This document shows positions 22,910 through 34,751 of a stretch of 64,000 nt of DNA, piece by piece (the stretch's first letter is position 1; every line of letters begins with the position of its first letter). The stretch is from Zhengitettix transpicula (lineage: Eukaryota > Arthropoda > Insecta > Orthoptera > Tetrigidae). The stretch is from contig CM073592.1 of assembly GCA_037074705.1 (NCBI GenBank), positions 51,382,129-51,446,128 on the forward strand, written 5' to 3'. A program made the translations under genes and the position numbers. A model generated the notes under the pieces. It was not told the origin of the DNA. It searched no databases and was given only the letters and a program-made list of their open reading frames with translations.

Positions 22910-25080
22910 TTTTTAAAAAAATAAAATTTGATTGATGGAAGTAATAAATTATTCGAAAAGTTAAGAACCAGGGCACAATATTGCAAAAATAAATTTACTA
23001 AATTCTGTGCCAGAGCGTTGGCTGACACTTAGATTACGCCTGAAAATTCATCTTTTGGTTATTATGATAATTCCTCTTCAAATAACGACCAGTGAGTGTT
23101 AATGTGCCGCGTTTGTTTGCATTGTTTTTGTTTCCGGAGTCTGGGAACAATCTGGTTTCCTCTTACTTTGTGATCAAACCGGCCTGTCACAGACTGCTCA
23201 GGTTGGTACGGCCACAAAGGTTGTTTTGAAGCCTCTATACACAATCAGGTGCCGCCACGCCCTCGCTGATGCAATCTATCATCGGTGAGAAAGGACCTCC
23301 GCTAAAACACGAATTTCAGAGGCTCGGATTAAAGCTTTCCTTTTCGCGCCAAAACCACGCGTTTGTTTTGACGTACACGTCATCCCAGCCATTTATAAAG
23401 GGCACGCTAAGCGTTAAACAACCACAAGTGTGACGGAATATTAACAGCGGCACGCAACGCGAGATAAACAAAAACGAAGAGTTTCCGGTGTTCGCACGTG
23501 TTTAAAGATGAGCTGCGGAATCCTGAAGGCCGTCGTATCGTCTATATACAAATACCAAAAAAAAAAAATCAAATAATTGCCGCATAACCAGATAGAACCT
23601 GTTTGGAGCATTTTCGAGACTACGTGTTGATAATCCCTCAGTAAACTCACCTGAATTTTAATTCCACACTAGTGGGCATTTATTGGAGGTCCCGTTATAC
23701 ATTAACCTTCATAACTCTATAAACATTGAAAATATTCGGTTATTTAGTTTATAGTATCGACTAAATTTTTTTATCTACATAATTATTATTATAAAAATTA
23801 TTTATTTAGCAAAAAAGCTATATATTTCCACAGTATACAATTTTGAACAACATGAAATTAAATACCTTAATAAAGTGCCCTTATATTTCATAATTGTGTC
23901 ACTTTATGACTTATTTCGAGAATTTGTTAAAAAAATATACTATTTTTTAAGCATGAAGAAGAATTTGGCAGAACCAGGTCCTGGTTTGGATTCTTGTTCG
24001 GTAAACATTTTTCCTTAGGCTTGTGCTTTGTTGAGATTTTCTTATATATAATATTTTTTAATTCTAACAAAACCAATGTTTTTTATAATTATAAAAATTT
24101 TCTTATCTGTATCAGTTTTCGTTCAACTTTCTTGTGGCAAACACTTAGCTTCAGTTCGCCCCATTGGCAGAATTTCTGGGCCGAATTCAATGATGCAATG
24201 TTGCAATCTTCGGCCTAAATTTTATAGGAAATATGATGGTAAAATTACCATAACGATTAATAATTTACCACTATATCTGAGAAATGCTTATGAGGTACGT
24301 AGTATTTGAAAATATAACGAATAATTGTTACTGATCTGCGTAGTCAAGAGAAAAGTAATTCATTCGTCTGAATCGAAGATAAAAACGGTTCATCTGTGAT
24401 GTGTTTCAATAATAAATGTATACAGTTTATTAGCGTGTATTATTACACGGGAGGAATTTATTTCAAAATACATTATGAATGAAACGTAATGTGGAAACAA
24501 TAGAAGCATTATAATGCGATTACTGCTTTTGTTTTGACCAATGCGGAACTTGACTGATAATATTGTATCCTGTTGTTTTTTTTTTTAAAAAAAAGGCATT
24601 TATTTCCAAATGAGTAAACGAGGATTAAACCATCCTCCAGTTTGGAAAGACTAAAAAATTCTCTCACTGAAAATAAATGCTTGATTTGATTATAATATAT
24701 TTTATATCTTATTTACGCCTGTTTTAATCAATAATATAAATTAACGACCTTTTACAGAGATTTAGAAATATATTATTTAGCACTAACTTTTTGAACTTTC
24801 ATCAGGTTGTTATGCTTCAAAGGTAACAAATATTTTTTCATACACGGTGAATAGAAGAATCAATATTACAAATCACAAATTTTCCAATTCTGTGTTAAAA
24901 ACTGTATAAAACTATACAATATTTAAAATCAACTCAGATCCTTTCAACGTTCTTCAAAATTTAATAATAAATGTTCTCAATCATAAAGTAATTAAAAACC
25001 TAATTACAAATTTATACCAAAATATTTTTAATTCCTTTTATATTGATAAAAAAATTAACATAAACAAAAAATAATTAATT
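22910..25080. other. mostly unrecognised, includes GC-richer block at 23.1-23.5 kb
   Basis: Apart from the CRE/TATA-like pair, nothing is recognised. Short frames such as 23994-24309 lack motifs. Confidence 0.5.
23369..23400 (+). promoter_or_regulatory. CRE-like palindrome and TATA-like box
   Basis: TGACGTACACGTCA at 23369-23382 has two inverted TGACGT half-sites as bound by bZIP/CREB proteins, followed ten bases later by TTTATAAAG. The surrounding 150 bases are GC-richer. No gene starts here, so it might be a distal promoter with an untranslated exon, or chance. Confidence 0.25.
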
Positions 25081-25190
25081 TTGTGAATTAAGTGTTTTAA
25101 TATGTAACCTTCCTGATAAATTACGTATTAATAAATTTTGTTCGATGTCTAAAATTTTAACATGATTACAATCAAATTCAATGTTTTCTA
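25081..25190 (-). pseudogene. Penelope-like element remnant C (C-terminus)
   Basis: On the - strand, EFDCNHVKILDIEQNLLIRN followed by SGRLHIK corresponds to the block after the GIY-YIG motif. Downstream near 24800 a decayed CTGATGA is visible without a clear GAAAC. Confidence 0.5.
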
Positions 25191-25257
25191 CTTTTAATTA
25201 CTATTTATTGGTAAAATGTGGTTAATTTATTTTTATATAAATATTATAAGTTATAAT

Positions 25258-25264
25258 GTATATA

Positions 25265-25295
<31 letters not shown>

Positions 25296-25368
25296 ATAAT
25301 ATAATATATATAAATATATATATAATATATGTAAACATATGTATATATATATAATAAATATAAATATT
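25258..25368. repeat. imperfect (TA)n tract
   Basis: About 110 bases of interrupted TA/TAA repeats. Confidence 0.9.
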
Positions 25369-26444
25369 ATACTACGTTATTATAATATAATAGAAACGTA
25401 TATTTGCTGGATACATTTTTAAATAAAATTATCAATTGAATATCAAATAATTGTGTTTCATGTCATAAAGAAAATTTCTAGCAATCACTAGAATCATTAC
25501 ACGGTCCTACATACGTGGAGATGCATATTACATTGCATTCCTCTGCAGTAAAACATTGCTGATTATCTCCTGCCATGCAGTCACGCATACGTTGTGGTCT
25601 AATGTCGAGATAATCATCTGCACTGAGCAGATGAATTGATTGCCATGGCGCAAGCCATTTGGAAATTATTTATTAGTATTACATCACAGCTTTACGATTG
25701 TACTGTCAAGATTCAGGTGGCAGTGCGTGTCATTTTTATTGGCAATAAATTATAAAAAAAAATGACGGATAACATTGCGCAACATTTTAAAAATTTATTT
25801 GGATTCCAAGTCAATTCAGTTTATTTAAATTAGGTTAATACTTCGTGATCGCTGTATAAATTTTAATCAGTAGACGACAATAAGGCAATAAGTAATAATT
25901 TTATAATTAAACTGATTCACAGGGATATAACAATTAACATCAGAAATATTTTGTAGGAATAAAGAAAGTATTGTTGGAACACGAAGTGAAACACGTTCAC
26001 ATCGTTAAAATTCCCAGGAGTTGCACAGAACGTTTCTCCATGTTTTCATTATTTCTGGATTCTGTATTGAATAAAAAAAATTATAAGATAAGTACAAATT
26101 GGTTACATGTCAACATGTTTCAGTTTCCCAAAATTGAAGAATTCCTCCTGTGATAACGTAGGATAGACTTATTTAATATATGTGCTTCATTACGGTGTTT
26201 CATAAAATAAAAGTAACATTATTTACTGCAGCTGCCATCTAAGAGTTTAGTCGTAGCGCCTAGCCAACAAATCTATATTAGCATTATTAACGGCTGTTTT
26301 TACTGTCACCATACAATGCCTAACTGGTGTTGACACTGTTAATAAAGTTATGTAAATTATTAATTTTTAAATGCAAATACTTAAAAATAAAATGGGTAAT
26401 TATTCATATCAGTGATACGTGTTCATTACAATATATGTACACAT
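25369..26444. other. no recognised feature
   Basis: A+T-rich; a short GC-richer block near 25495-25640 (catgcagtcacgcatacg) is unassigned. Confidence 0.55.
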
Positions 26445-27501
26445 TGTAATATTCAACTAATAATTTTTAATTTATTTGCCCTACGTTGTGGTAGCCATTT
26501 TATGTAATATTCAACTAATAGCCTTGAATTAAATGAAATATTTATCAAAATGATAGGCGTTAATTAAATGAATGATTAAACAAGAATTTACAAATAAAAT
26601 ATAATTTATTTTCAAATTGTGTCTTCAAGAATCAAACCAATTACAATTAAAATTTTAATATCTCAGTGTCTTTACTGGTTGTGATGATTAGGACACGATA
26701 AAAGTAGAATTTGACTAATTAACAATTCAAAATATTATTTGCTTAAAATTAAAACAATAAGTCGATCAATGAAAGAAAACTAGAAGAAAGAGCACGAAGG
26801 AACGAAATCTGACTCTATCCTTTAATTAGCGTTTACAATATTATCATAGTTTTGGTTTTTGTTACTTACATACTGTTCGGCTGGTACCAACATTCTCTGT
26901 AGCTTCAGAAGTATACTATTACAACATTTTACACTGATTCTAAATGTCGACTCACAGATTCTACACTATTTGAATCGAAATGGAATTTCTTGGCTCCCAG
27001 TAACTCGAATAATCCTCCTAATTATCAGTTATCTGATGCCTTCTTGCCTTACAGGAATCTTACGAGTTGCTAATTTACTGGGTCTTTTACTGATTTGGAT
27101 TTAAACTACAGCGTAACTCAGTGAAGATTTGTTTTAAATGTTTATTCCCTCGTGGCTGGTCCTAAATGTAGACTCTGCTATTCCGCTCCTTGCTGCTGAC
27201 CGAAACTAACTTTACTTTTAAATACTTTAGATCGTCTCGACTATGTTTCTGACACGACCACTTGCTGTCCTTTCTGGCTGCTGACTCAAAACTTCATCCG
27301 TCCACATCATTCTTTCGGTACCAACTGTCTATCCTAGTGGCTCTCGAGTTTGAGCGCGCATTTACATTTCGGCATTTTCTCAAAGCAACAGAGCTAAGCG
27401 CTATTGTCGCTTTTTGTCGCTCAAAATACCGCTAACAATTTGTTCGCTAACAATTTAATTTCTAATACAAACAATTAATGGCCTAAATAATTGGCATTAC
27501 A
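26445..27501 (-). repeat. solo-LTR-like repeat, head-to-head pair 1, left member
   Basis: A 1057-bp unit bounded by TGTAAT and ATTACA. On the - strand it carries the family blocks (gtcagatttcg; the block rc of tctcagtgtctttactgg; atggctaccacaacg). Its 5' end faces the 27522 copy across 20 bases of pure TA. Confidence 0.55.
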
Positions 27502-27521
27502 ATATATATATATATATATAT
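27502..27521. repeat. (TA)n run between head-to-head LTR-like repeats
   Basis: Twenty bases of AT repeat separating two facing TG ends. Confidence 0.9.
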
Positions 27522-28477
27522 TGTGGTAATTAATAGTCAATTAGGAGTTAATAATTAAAGAAATTTTGGACTTGAATTTTTAGCGCCAAAAACACACAAA
27601 TTACACACAAGAATGGACAGTAATGTAACAGGTCTAAAGTGTTTCAGACTGTTGGCGTGCTGAATGGAATGTTTAAGACAGTCGGCAATAAAATACAGCA
27701 GAAAGCGGTTGTTACAGAAAGAGACCAGACGTCGTCAAAGTATTTCAAAATAAAGTTGTTGAATTAAAGCAGAGTGTAGCATTCATCGGGATATTTCAGC
27801 GTAAATATTGCGGAGTATACCAGTTTTTGTCAAAATATAACTGTATAAAGTCTTCGTGGAGGAATTATTGCAGTTGGTGAATTATTGCAGAATAAAGTCG
27901 TCGTCGAGATATAGCCAAAACTTGTTAAAACCAACAGTAATGTGTAGAGTCAGTGAAAAGAATGGCCTGTTTTACAGTGTAAAGTGTGTTTCTGAACGGG
28001 TTAAAATATTGCCATGGTACCAGAGAACTGTATGTCATATATCCATTAAATTATTATTTTACACCATTAATTAAAGATAAGTCGTCAGATTTCGGGTTTT
28101 TGAATATCGTTAATATTTTATATTGCATTGGAAAAATACTTTGAAGTTCAGAATAGCTTTTTAAAAATTCAATTGTCAACAAATAGATTTCTTTATTTAA
28201 AAGCCCAGTGAAGATCCTGAGAGACAGAGAGAAGGGGGTGAGAGAGAGAAAGAGAGAGAGAGAGAGAGTAAAATTTTGATTGTACGTGATGACTATTGTA
28301 AAAATTTGAATGGATAACTATTTGTAAATTTAAATCTTTGCGCAATGAATAAATTAATGTGTTTGTTCAGTTAAAATTTCTTATTTATTAAATATCCTTT
28401 CTTCTAAAAGTTAAATTATGTAAATTGTTGCATTAACGCGGGCTAATTTTAATTGTTTATTATACCAGAATATTACA
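27522..28477 (+). repeat. solo-LTR-like repeat, head-to-head pair 1, right member
   Basis: A 956-bp unit, TGTGGTAATT to ATATTACA. It is closest to the 3251 copy (shared tcttcgtggaggaatt and cagtttttgtcaaaa). It contains a purine (GA)n tract at about 28225-28270. Confidence 0.55.
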
Positions 28478-30043
28478 AATTATAATAATATATTGGAAGC
28501 GCACACATTACAAATTGTCGCTTTATCGTGTGGCACATTTTGACTTGGTTTCAATTTAACTTGTCTTTCATTGTGTTTACCACAATATAATTAAATAAAT
28601 TAAAAATATTTTAAATTTTGTAGAGTAAATTATATTGCAATTACCATGTATTAGTTCTTTTCACTTGAGACTTAGAATTACTTTTAAGAATACATTTTCA
28701 TCGAATGACTTTTGAATGGTTTTGCGGTGTAGCATATCGTGATAACGGTCAGAGACTCGCGATGCTTAACGCGACTTTCACCCCCTAACATTTCATTAAA
28801 CGCGGCAGCTGTTGAGCCGCGACAGTACAGCCAACACTGCGGCAGTAAATTGAAATTAGCTTAGGCGGGTAAATTAACGCGGTCAGCCGCACGCCAGCTG
28901 TGGAACGAGGAGATATTACCTCGGGGAAAGAAACCAGAGACAATCTCGGGCTAACTCGTAATAATTGTGCTTAACACATACTTTGGGCCAGTCTGGACAT
29001 GTTGGAAGATGGATGAGCCTTCGGAGATTTGTAAATAGTTACATGAACACACGAAGATCTCGTTAAAAAAAAATTTACAATGCACATTTTACCTGTTCTG
29101 AAAATAAATGGGAATACTGAAACAAATGTTTCAGCTTTAACTTTAATTTTATGTGCCGTGCTTAAAAATTGTCTGCACAAAATTGCGCCTCTCTTCTAAT
29201 GAAAATATGGGGAACAGAGCTCTCAACAATGATTGCTTCGTTTTTCTTAAAAAAACGACAAACAATTCGTAAATTTATTAGAAGATGGAAACACCTTAAG
29301 GGATACAATATGAAAAATTTCTGACTTCATTGGGGCTTATTGAGGCACTGTTTGGAATCATCTCACGACTTAAATTCATTCAAATCAACAGTACTTATAA
29401 TTTGACTGAACTAACTTACATAATTACAAATTTTTTACATAAACTTCAGGTGATGGCATATTTGCTTCAATGTCACTTTTTAAGTGTGTAACAAATATTA
29501 CTTACTAACACATTCAATTACAACGAAATTATTTTTTTATAAGTATTAGTACAATTATTAGGACTTCAATATTGATTTCCTTCCCATTCAGTACTGCGGT
29601 ACTGTACAATGATGTATAACATTTAATTAAAATTTAAGTAAATAAAATTAATTAAATAAATGACAAATCGGGAAGTGTGTATACAACGTTAATGTTTACG
29701 TATCCAATGGAATGTTGACGTTCTCTGGTTGATGTCGATAATCGTTCAGACGGAGTTGTCGGCTGACGTACTGGTGATGTCCTCCATTGAAACTGTTGCA
29801 GTTTCTGTAGTCTGTGCTTCACAGCCGGCTAGCCTGACTATGGCGTGCATTCGTGCTTCTCCGAAGATTAACAAATTGCTACAACGCAGATTCACTTGTG
29901 TTTCCCTCAAGATTATCAGCCTAAAACACGCACTAACAGTCCTCATTCATTGGCTAAAAACTATGTATCGCCTCACCCAATGCAATAACAGAAATAATTT
30001 GCCCCTGGTTTTCCATTTAAAAAAATTGGGAATTATTGATATA
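28478..30043. other. no recognised gene; GC-rich block at 28.78-28.93 kb
   Basis: The block cgcggcagctgttgagccgc contains an imperfect palindrome and could be conserved non-coding DNA. The 107-codon frame at 29729-30052 has no recognisable product. Confidence 0.5.
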
Positions 30044-31307
30044 CCACTGTAAACAAAAATTAAGGTGAATTTATTTATAAAATATAAATTCTTTATTTAT
30101 TCTTCCAAATCAATTTAATCCCCTTCAAAGTAATCCCCCTACAATAAAACGCACTTTTTCCAATTCTTTTTCCAGTCCTCGAAACAGTCGGAATAGTCTT
30201 TTTCCGGTATAACCTTCAAGACCTTCTTCGATTCGGTTTTTATCTCCTCAATCGTGTCTAAACGGCGTCCCCGCATTGACCTTTTGAGTTTGCTGAAAAG
30301 CCAAAAGTCGCACGGAGCCAAATCAGGTGAATACGGTGGTTGCGGAACGATATGAGTCGAGCATTTGGCAAAAAAAAAGTCGCGAAGAACCAATGCACTA
30401 TGACATGGTGCATTATCGTGATGAAGGAACCAAGAGTTTCAGACGAATAGCTTCACGCAAACGACGCATAACGCTCAACTAATATTCTTTGTTGACAGTT
30501 TGGCCCGGCGGAATAAATTCATAGCGCACCACACCACGATAATCAAAGAAAACGGTCAACATGACCTTAATTTCCGGTCTTGCTTCACCTTTTGCACGAT
30601 ATTCGCTGGATTGGTCGGTGGTTTCAGGGTCGTATGTGTAAATCCAAGTCTCGTCTCCAGTAATGATGCATTTCAAGTGGTCCTGATAGTCAGACAGCAA
30701 AGTTTCACACACATCAACGGGATCCATTTTTTCCAAAAAATTGAGCGATTTTGGCACCAATCGAGGCTTGACGAGTGAGAGACACAAAACAGTCTTCAAA
30801 ATGGTTTGGGCTGAGTCAAATGATATTCCAACACTATCAGCGAGATCCCTAATTGTCAATCGACGATTTTCAAGCTCCAACTCTTTGATTTTTTGGACGT
30901 GGCCCTCGTCGGTAGACGTTGATGGTCGTCCAGTGCGCGGTTCGTCATCAACGCGTTTTCGGCCCTCTTTGAACTCGTTGTACCACTTATAAACGTTTTT
31001 GTGCCATAGTTTGATCACCAAAGTCGTTCCGCAACATTTTCAACGTGTCCGCACAAGAATATTCGTTGCGAAAACAATTTGATGCAAGTTCTTTGCTCAA
31101 CATAATCACCCATTTCAAAAATCGAAAAATTCACTTATGACTGTTTACAAAAACACGTGTAACTCGGAGATAATTAAACCTTTTAACAAACAGACGCTTG
31201 GCAAATATTATAGACAGTCCTACCAACGTAGGGAAAAAAATTTACCTGCCTTCCTAATACCCGGGAGTTTTAAATGACAATTTCACCTTACTTTTTGATC
31301 ACAGTGG
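30044..31307 (-). mobile_element. mariner-like element 2 (defective)
   Basis: A 1264-bp element on the - strand, flanked by TA on both sides. Its inverted ends are ccactgtgatcaaaaagtaa (5') and ccactgtaaacaaaaattaa (3'). It is the same subfamily as element 1, in the opposite orientation 11 kb away. It also carries a broken transposase. Confidence 0.9.
30139..31113 (-). pseudogene. mariner transposase pseudogene 2
   Basis: Begins MGDYVEQRTC at 31113. Frameshifts occur near 31075 and near 31000 (a two-base loss relative to copy 1). A 180-codon frame is then open to 30479, covering VYKWYNEFKEGR, DEPRTGRPST, IRDLADSVGISFDSAQ, the first catalytic aspartate in ITGDETWIYTYD, and FFDYRGVVRYEF. It stops at a TAG that replaces TAT in NKEYY. 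A deletion of about 23 bases follows near 30435, then the HDNAPCH region and an 84-codon frame with YSPDLAPCDFWLF holding the third aspartate. Its lesions differ from those of copy 1, so the two decayed separately. Confidence 0.9.
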
Positions 31308-32595
31308 TACTTCGTATAGTTGTTACTTACTACAGTTTTTAAAATGACAATTATTAATCAATTTTTCCAAATATATTTCAGACAATTATTTTATATATTA
31401 AACTTTTAATCATTTCAATAGCCATTTAAAATTTCGGACTTGGAACTGCTGGGTTAGAAAAATAATTTTCAAAAACTTTTCATGTGGTATTAGTATATAA
31501 GGGAACGAAACTATAACATTCAGGTATTGAATACCATACTATTATTATGAACTTGTTGGAACTCAAATACAGGAAAACTTTGGGATTCTTTAAATGACAA
31601 AAATTAGGACTTCGTATGAGAATCCGAAACGACGTAATAATTTTTGTAGTTTGAGACTAAATTTATTTTTAACAAAGTACATCTTAAACATTTTAATTTA
31701 CATCATTCCAGAATTTAAATCAAAATTGAATAGCTAGGAATGTTGTAAATATATTTTAACTTTTAATATTTCAATATTTAAAAAACTATTTGTGTAAATG
31801 TTTCTTCTTCTGCGTATCTTTTGTGAAGCTACTTATCGCAGGTGTGCTTATTCATTACACCCGACTGGCATTTTTATTATGATCCTCGGTAATAAAAATT
31901 AATGTGATTGTTGTTTATTTTAAGATATAATTTTATGTTAGTAAACAATGTCATTATTAAGTAAATTTTCAATACTACTGTCGTCAATTACTGACTAGAA
32001 TATTATAAAAAAATATTTCAAGAATGCATTTCCGGTTTTCCAGTAGCTTTTTTGAGAAAGTTAAATTAAATACAAAATAAATGGAAAACTGCTAAAATTT
32101 TCAAACCTGACGGTACTAGAAAGCGTGACTCACATTAAACCATTTAGTACTCTTGGCTAGATTTCTGCTATGTCTGCGGTTGTTGGCGTTACGACGCTGT
32201 TGTGAAGTTCTCAATTTCACACATCTGAGCCTCACATTTGTGCTGTCATCTCCTGCCTCTTTACAATTTTTTTTTCAAAACAACCTAGTAAAAACCTTCA
32301 GTAAAAGCATTCTGGCTATTTTCAATAAGCTTCTAGTTTTCATAACAAGCAGAGTCCTTTTTGTCACATCGTGTGTAAATTGACATCCACTACTTGGCTA
32401 CTTACGTGGATCTTCTGTCGGCACCAATCGTCGGAACCTTTCTGCTCACTTAGACTCGGCCAAGTGGGAAATTCCAGAACACAAATATACATATTGGATA
32501 TAATGTTGTATTATGCTCTGACAAAGCGTATTATACAGATGAATATTAGACGAGACGAATAAGAATTTCAATTATGAGCCATATTCTTTTTTCAA
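31308..32595. other. no recognised feature
   Basis: A+T-rich with short unrecognised frames. Confidence 0.6.
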
Positions 32596-33310
32596 CTAGC
32601 TGGTTGCGCGGCGTTTCCCGGGTTGTCTTTTATCAATAACCCCCGATTTGCCTCGTATCTCGATAGTTTTTGCGTTATTTTTATGTAACGCCCCTCCACC
32701 CCCACGATTAAGTGTTCTCTCATCACATGCCAAAATGGTTTCAAATTATAAACAAACATCACCCTTTGAAATATTATCAATCTAATTAACCCTGAAAAAT
32801 ATGTATTCGACGCAAATATCGGCTGTGTTTGCATGTTTCAAAACTTCCAACCCCCCCCCACCCCCCCCCGTGGGTTAAATGGAAAGTTGAATGTCATAAT
32901 TAAACTCAGCGACATCCATAACCCTGGATTTGACTCCAATCTCGGTTGTATTCGAGTTATTTTCTCGTAACTCCCCTCCATCCTTAGGGTGCTCGTTTCT
33001 CGTGCTGTAAGTGGTTAAAATTGAACACAGAAAACTTCGGTAGAAACCGTATCAAAATCTCTGACACTTAAAAAATTTCCGACTCAAATATCGGCCGTTT
33101 TAGCATGTTGGAATAATTCCACCCCGTCCACCCCCGCTACTGATGGTTATAGACGTGTCTCACCCAGAAAGTGTTTGTTTCCTGGTCACAAAGAACACGT
33201 GTTCGAAAATTGGTGAATTTTTCCCCACGGGTGTAGATTTGTATGCGGAACATACACACAAACATACAAATGTACAAACATATAAACACTCTGCTTTATT
33301 TACTAGATGA
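32596..33310 (+). repeat. dispersed repeat family 2, copy with about two internal monomers
   Basis: Begins aactagctggttgcgcggcg and ends tacaaacatataaacactct with a TTTATTTACTAGATG tail. Blocks ending in atcggc recur about 275 bases apart. A C-run (32849-32870) marks a monomer junction. Confidence 0.6.
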
Positions 33311-33815
33311 TTGCTAATTGTTCGTAACAACTCCTATGGTTTCATTAGAATCGAAAATTAATTACTTTTTCAATAATTCAATACTAAACACGCAACACAA
33401 ACGTAATTTTAATTTTATCGGAACATTACGTACATCGTAATTTAGTCTTCTCAGAATTACACAGCAATTATATGTACGTTTTAAACGTCATTTTCATTAT
33501 ATTTAATTATATACATATGTGTAATATATTTAGTTTGAAACCGAGTATTTTATTAATTTAATTAGTTTTGTTATTATCTGCTGTTGCCCTGCATCTGACT
33601 GCATTCTACATTAAATATTTGTAAAATATTTGAAAGAGTAACCATATTTGAGTCATGGAATGATGAGATACATCTAACTGAAACTATGTAACATACAATC
33701 TCAAAGAAGAAAAGTGGTTGTGATGAAAATTATTTGAATCGTAAGGTTGTCGAAAAGAATAAAATCTTCAGTATGCCATTCTTTATTATGAGAAACCATC
33801 CGTTGCTCTCATGAT

Positions 33816-34013
33816 TCAGTGGCGAATTATTGCTTTTCTTTTCCTCCGTTGACTCTTGATTGTTTGCGACCCGAAGATATTGTGCCCGTTGTTCGTCGCC
33901 AAATTGACAAATTGTGTTACGTCGTTCTCTTTCACCGCGATATGTTGCGAATTCCCGTTTCCCCCAAGGGAGTCGCAGGAGAAGCGACCCGTCGCGTAGA
34001 AGTTATTGCGCAA
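33816..34013 (-). pseudogene. possible PIF/Harbinger transposase scrap
   Basis: On the - strand, LRNNFYATGRFSCDSLGG resembles the LRFYATGSF..GD..G motif of the helix-turn-helix region in Harbinger-type transposases, and the following QHIAVKENDVTQFVN fits the spacing loosely. Nothing of the DDE domain is recognisable on either side. The 139-codon + strand frame over the same place has no recognisable product. Confidence 0.35.
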
Positions 34014-34239
34014 AATCAGCGGCCGACTTGTTCACTAGCTTGTCTCTTTGATGACAAGGTATTATTGATCCCGACACCTCCATCAAACCCCAAACTTTTC
34101 TCGATATCGAAACTCCACGGTCTGCGGCCGGCTGCTATTGCTCCACTTCCGAGACGAACTAATGACTTTTATTTGCTGTTAATTTGTAAGAGTATGCATA
34201 AGTATATTTTAGGAATACATAATGAAATAATTTTTTAAA

Positions 34240-34751
34240 TAATGTTGAAAATGCACTTTTATTGGAACCAATCGATTATACGTGTGTCGCTCCGGACTGA
34301 CTCATTTCAAAGGATCGTCACCTTCTGAGGAGCGGCTCCCCACTCACTCAGAACTATGGAGTGAATGACTCCAAACAGTCTCCGCTCTGAACGACGAGCC
34401 CTTCACCTCTTTCTGGCAGCTGACCGCTCGCTCAGAATCGAGTTCGTATCGACTACGCTCTTTGAAAGACATCTCTGTGCGCCATCTCTCAGCTCGCTCA
34501 AGAGCAATATCTCATTTGAACGACTCTTCGCAAGAAGCGGGAGTCATGGAGATTCTTCGACCCATCTCTACAAGCCATATAAGTTCTGCAAGGGACCAGA
34601 AAAATGTTTTCTCGGCGAACTGAAAAATTAACCTTTCTCAAATTCTACAGTTATTCAATGAATAGTATCATAAGGATTTTATTAAAATTATATACGTTAC
34701 AAAAACTAGAAGGAAAATGTGAAAACATAATTATTTTTTATTATTATTTTT
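34240..34751. other. unclassified GC-richer block
   Basis: 34280-34610 has repeated ctcgctca / gctcgctcag-like motifs and an 88-codon frame; possibly an old non-autonomous element, unassigned. Confidence 0.4.

Noticed and set aside
29729..30052. 107-codon open frame on + beside mariner 2
   Set aside because: Opposed by a frame on the other strand, no motif, and it runs into the mariner end.
33819..34238. 139-codon + strand open frame
   Set aside because: No recognisable product; the - strand reading has the better, though weak, transposase resemblance.
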